A stretch of DNA of 64,000 nt from Aspidiotus rigidus (taxonomy: Eukaryota > Arthropoda > Insecta > Hemiptera > Diaspididae): NCBI GenBank assembly GCA_035079385.1, contig JAVHKY010000028.1, forward strand, positions 124,001-188,000. The letters are read 5' to 3'. Both the position numbers and the translations under genes were made by a program. Below are positions 63,529-64,000 of this stretch, in pieces. Position 1 is the first letter of the stretch; each line of letters begins with the position of its first letter. A model generated the notes under the pieces. That model saw only the letters and a program-made list of their open reading frames with translations, was not told the DNA's origin and ran no database searches.

Positions 63529-63712
63529 GTCTGCAAACGCTCCAGTTCCGTTCAAACCACTTTCGTCTGCGGAAGAAGCTGGCTCAAATGTTGATCTTTC
63601 AGCAACCGAACCTGATGTTCAAGCACGTATAAAGAGAGGCCGTTGTCCCACGAAAGAAGAACATACATACATTACCTCCACTGTATCTTCTCACGCTACT
63701 GATAAACCGACG
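63529..63712 (+). CDS. Candidate internal host exon (hypothetical)
   Basis: A pyrimidine-rich stretch ending CTTGTTCAG precedes 63529. The frame is open for about 61 codons (SANAPVPFKPLSSAEEAGSN, VQARIKRGRCPTKEEHTYI), then ACG|GTACAT provides a modest splice donor at 63713. Within 12 bases of the donor the frame meets a stop, as expected for an exon boundary. There is no domain I recognise and no neighbouring exon, and it could be chance. Confidence 0.25.
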
Positions 63713-64000
63713 GTACATTTTTGATCACATGAAGGAAGAGTTACCGGTGACGAATCGAAGTACATTCGTATATTAATGTTTATTGTAATTAGATAGACTA
63801 CCGGTATTTGGAGAAACTTTTTTTTTTTTTTTCAGAAGCTCCGGAGGTACGAATTTTTCAGATCAAAGAAAACGAACATTGAAAAGTAATTAAACGAACA
63901 GACTTAATGATAACACAAACTTGTCGGATCGCTTTACAAGTAGCGACTTTGCTATTTGTCTGAAGATTTATTTCTCGAATGTAGTCATTCATCGTCAATT
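63713..64000. other. Intergenic or intronic, no gene seen
   Basis: T14-type run near 63820-63833. No motif. Confidence 0.4.

Overview
This is eukaryotic, AT-rich, intron-era nuclear DNA, most likely from an arthropod and probably an insect. The evidence is an R1-clade LINE tail, Penelope-like elements (PLEs) with a GIY-YIG endonuclease, a Ty3/gypsy element, a Ty1/copia relic, hAT remains and several foldback transposons. There are no bacterial operon features. I found no complete host gene that I would defend; two short candidate host exons (58059-58262 and 63529-63712) are listed with low confidence. Almost every recognisable coding stretch is transposon-derived.

Layout. 1-5375: intergenic DNA with a 45-bp-type dispersed repeat, an AT-rich block and an R1-type LINE relic (2044-2229). 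5376-7130: decayed PLE-A (minus). 7131-10250: non-coding, with a 117-bp near-perfect palindrome (8016-8132). 10250-14270: PLE-like relic, a perfect 290-bp palindrome (10953-11242), and a 1.7-kb AT-rich block bounded by two copies of a dispersed repeat. 14270-18089: non-coding, with one CTCF-like site. 18090-36916: the main feature, described below. 36917-44064: flanking locus DNA, an isolated tRNA-Lys-type primer-binding site, a rearranged PLE fragment, a GC-rich block and a hAT transposase tail. 44065-47831: one PLE (C1) split by a second PLE (C2). 47832-51970: copia relic and quiet DNA. 51971-53625: minisatellite-like repeats, microsatellites and a CACTA-ended hairpin MITE. 58316-60640: PLE-E split by a 1-kb TIR transposon with a 9-bp target duplication. 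61140-62720: dispersed repeat split by a 1.38-kb TA-flanked foldback element.

The central structure is a nest. Two PLE copies lie head-to-head (18141-20342 minus, 20343-36904 plus), bounded by a 12-bp direct repeat that is a plausible target duplication. The plus copy is interrupted inside its endonuclease region by a Ty3/gypsy tandem: LTR-internal-LTR-internal-LTR, exact period 7202 bp, one 4-bp target duplication (AACC) around the whole array. Each gypsy unit codes for Gag-protease (three zinc knuckles), a pol ORF (RT with YLDD, RNase H, DD35E integrase, GPY/F module) and a third, unrecognised 217-residue ORF ending in a Cys/His cluster. Both units carry the same reading-frame break in an A7 run inside RT.

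How it works together: this is a graveyard and nursery of retroelements. The PLE pair came first, the gypsy insertion later, and the gypsy duplication last or simultaneously; near-identity of the gypsy units and the few private LTR substitutions indicate a recent event. The best candidate for an undescribed biological entity is the gypsy lineage with its downstream ORF3; a second is the family of stem-loop motifs ending in GAAA that recurs at PLE 3' ends and other repeat ends through the window.
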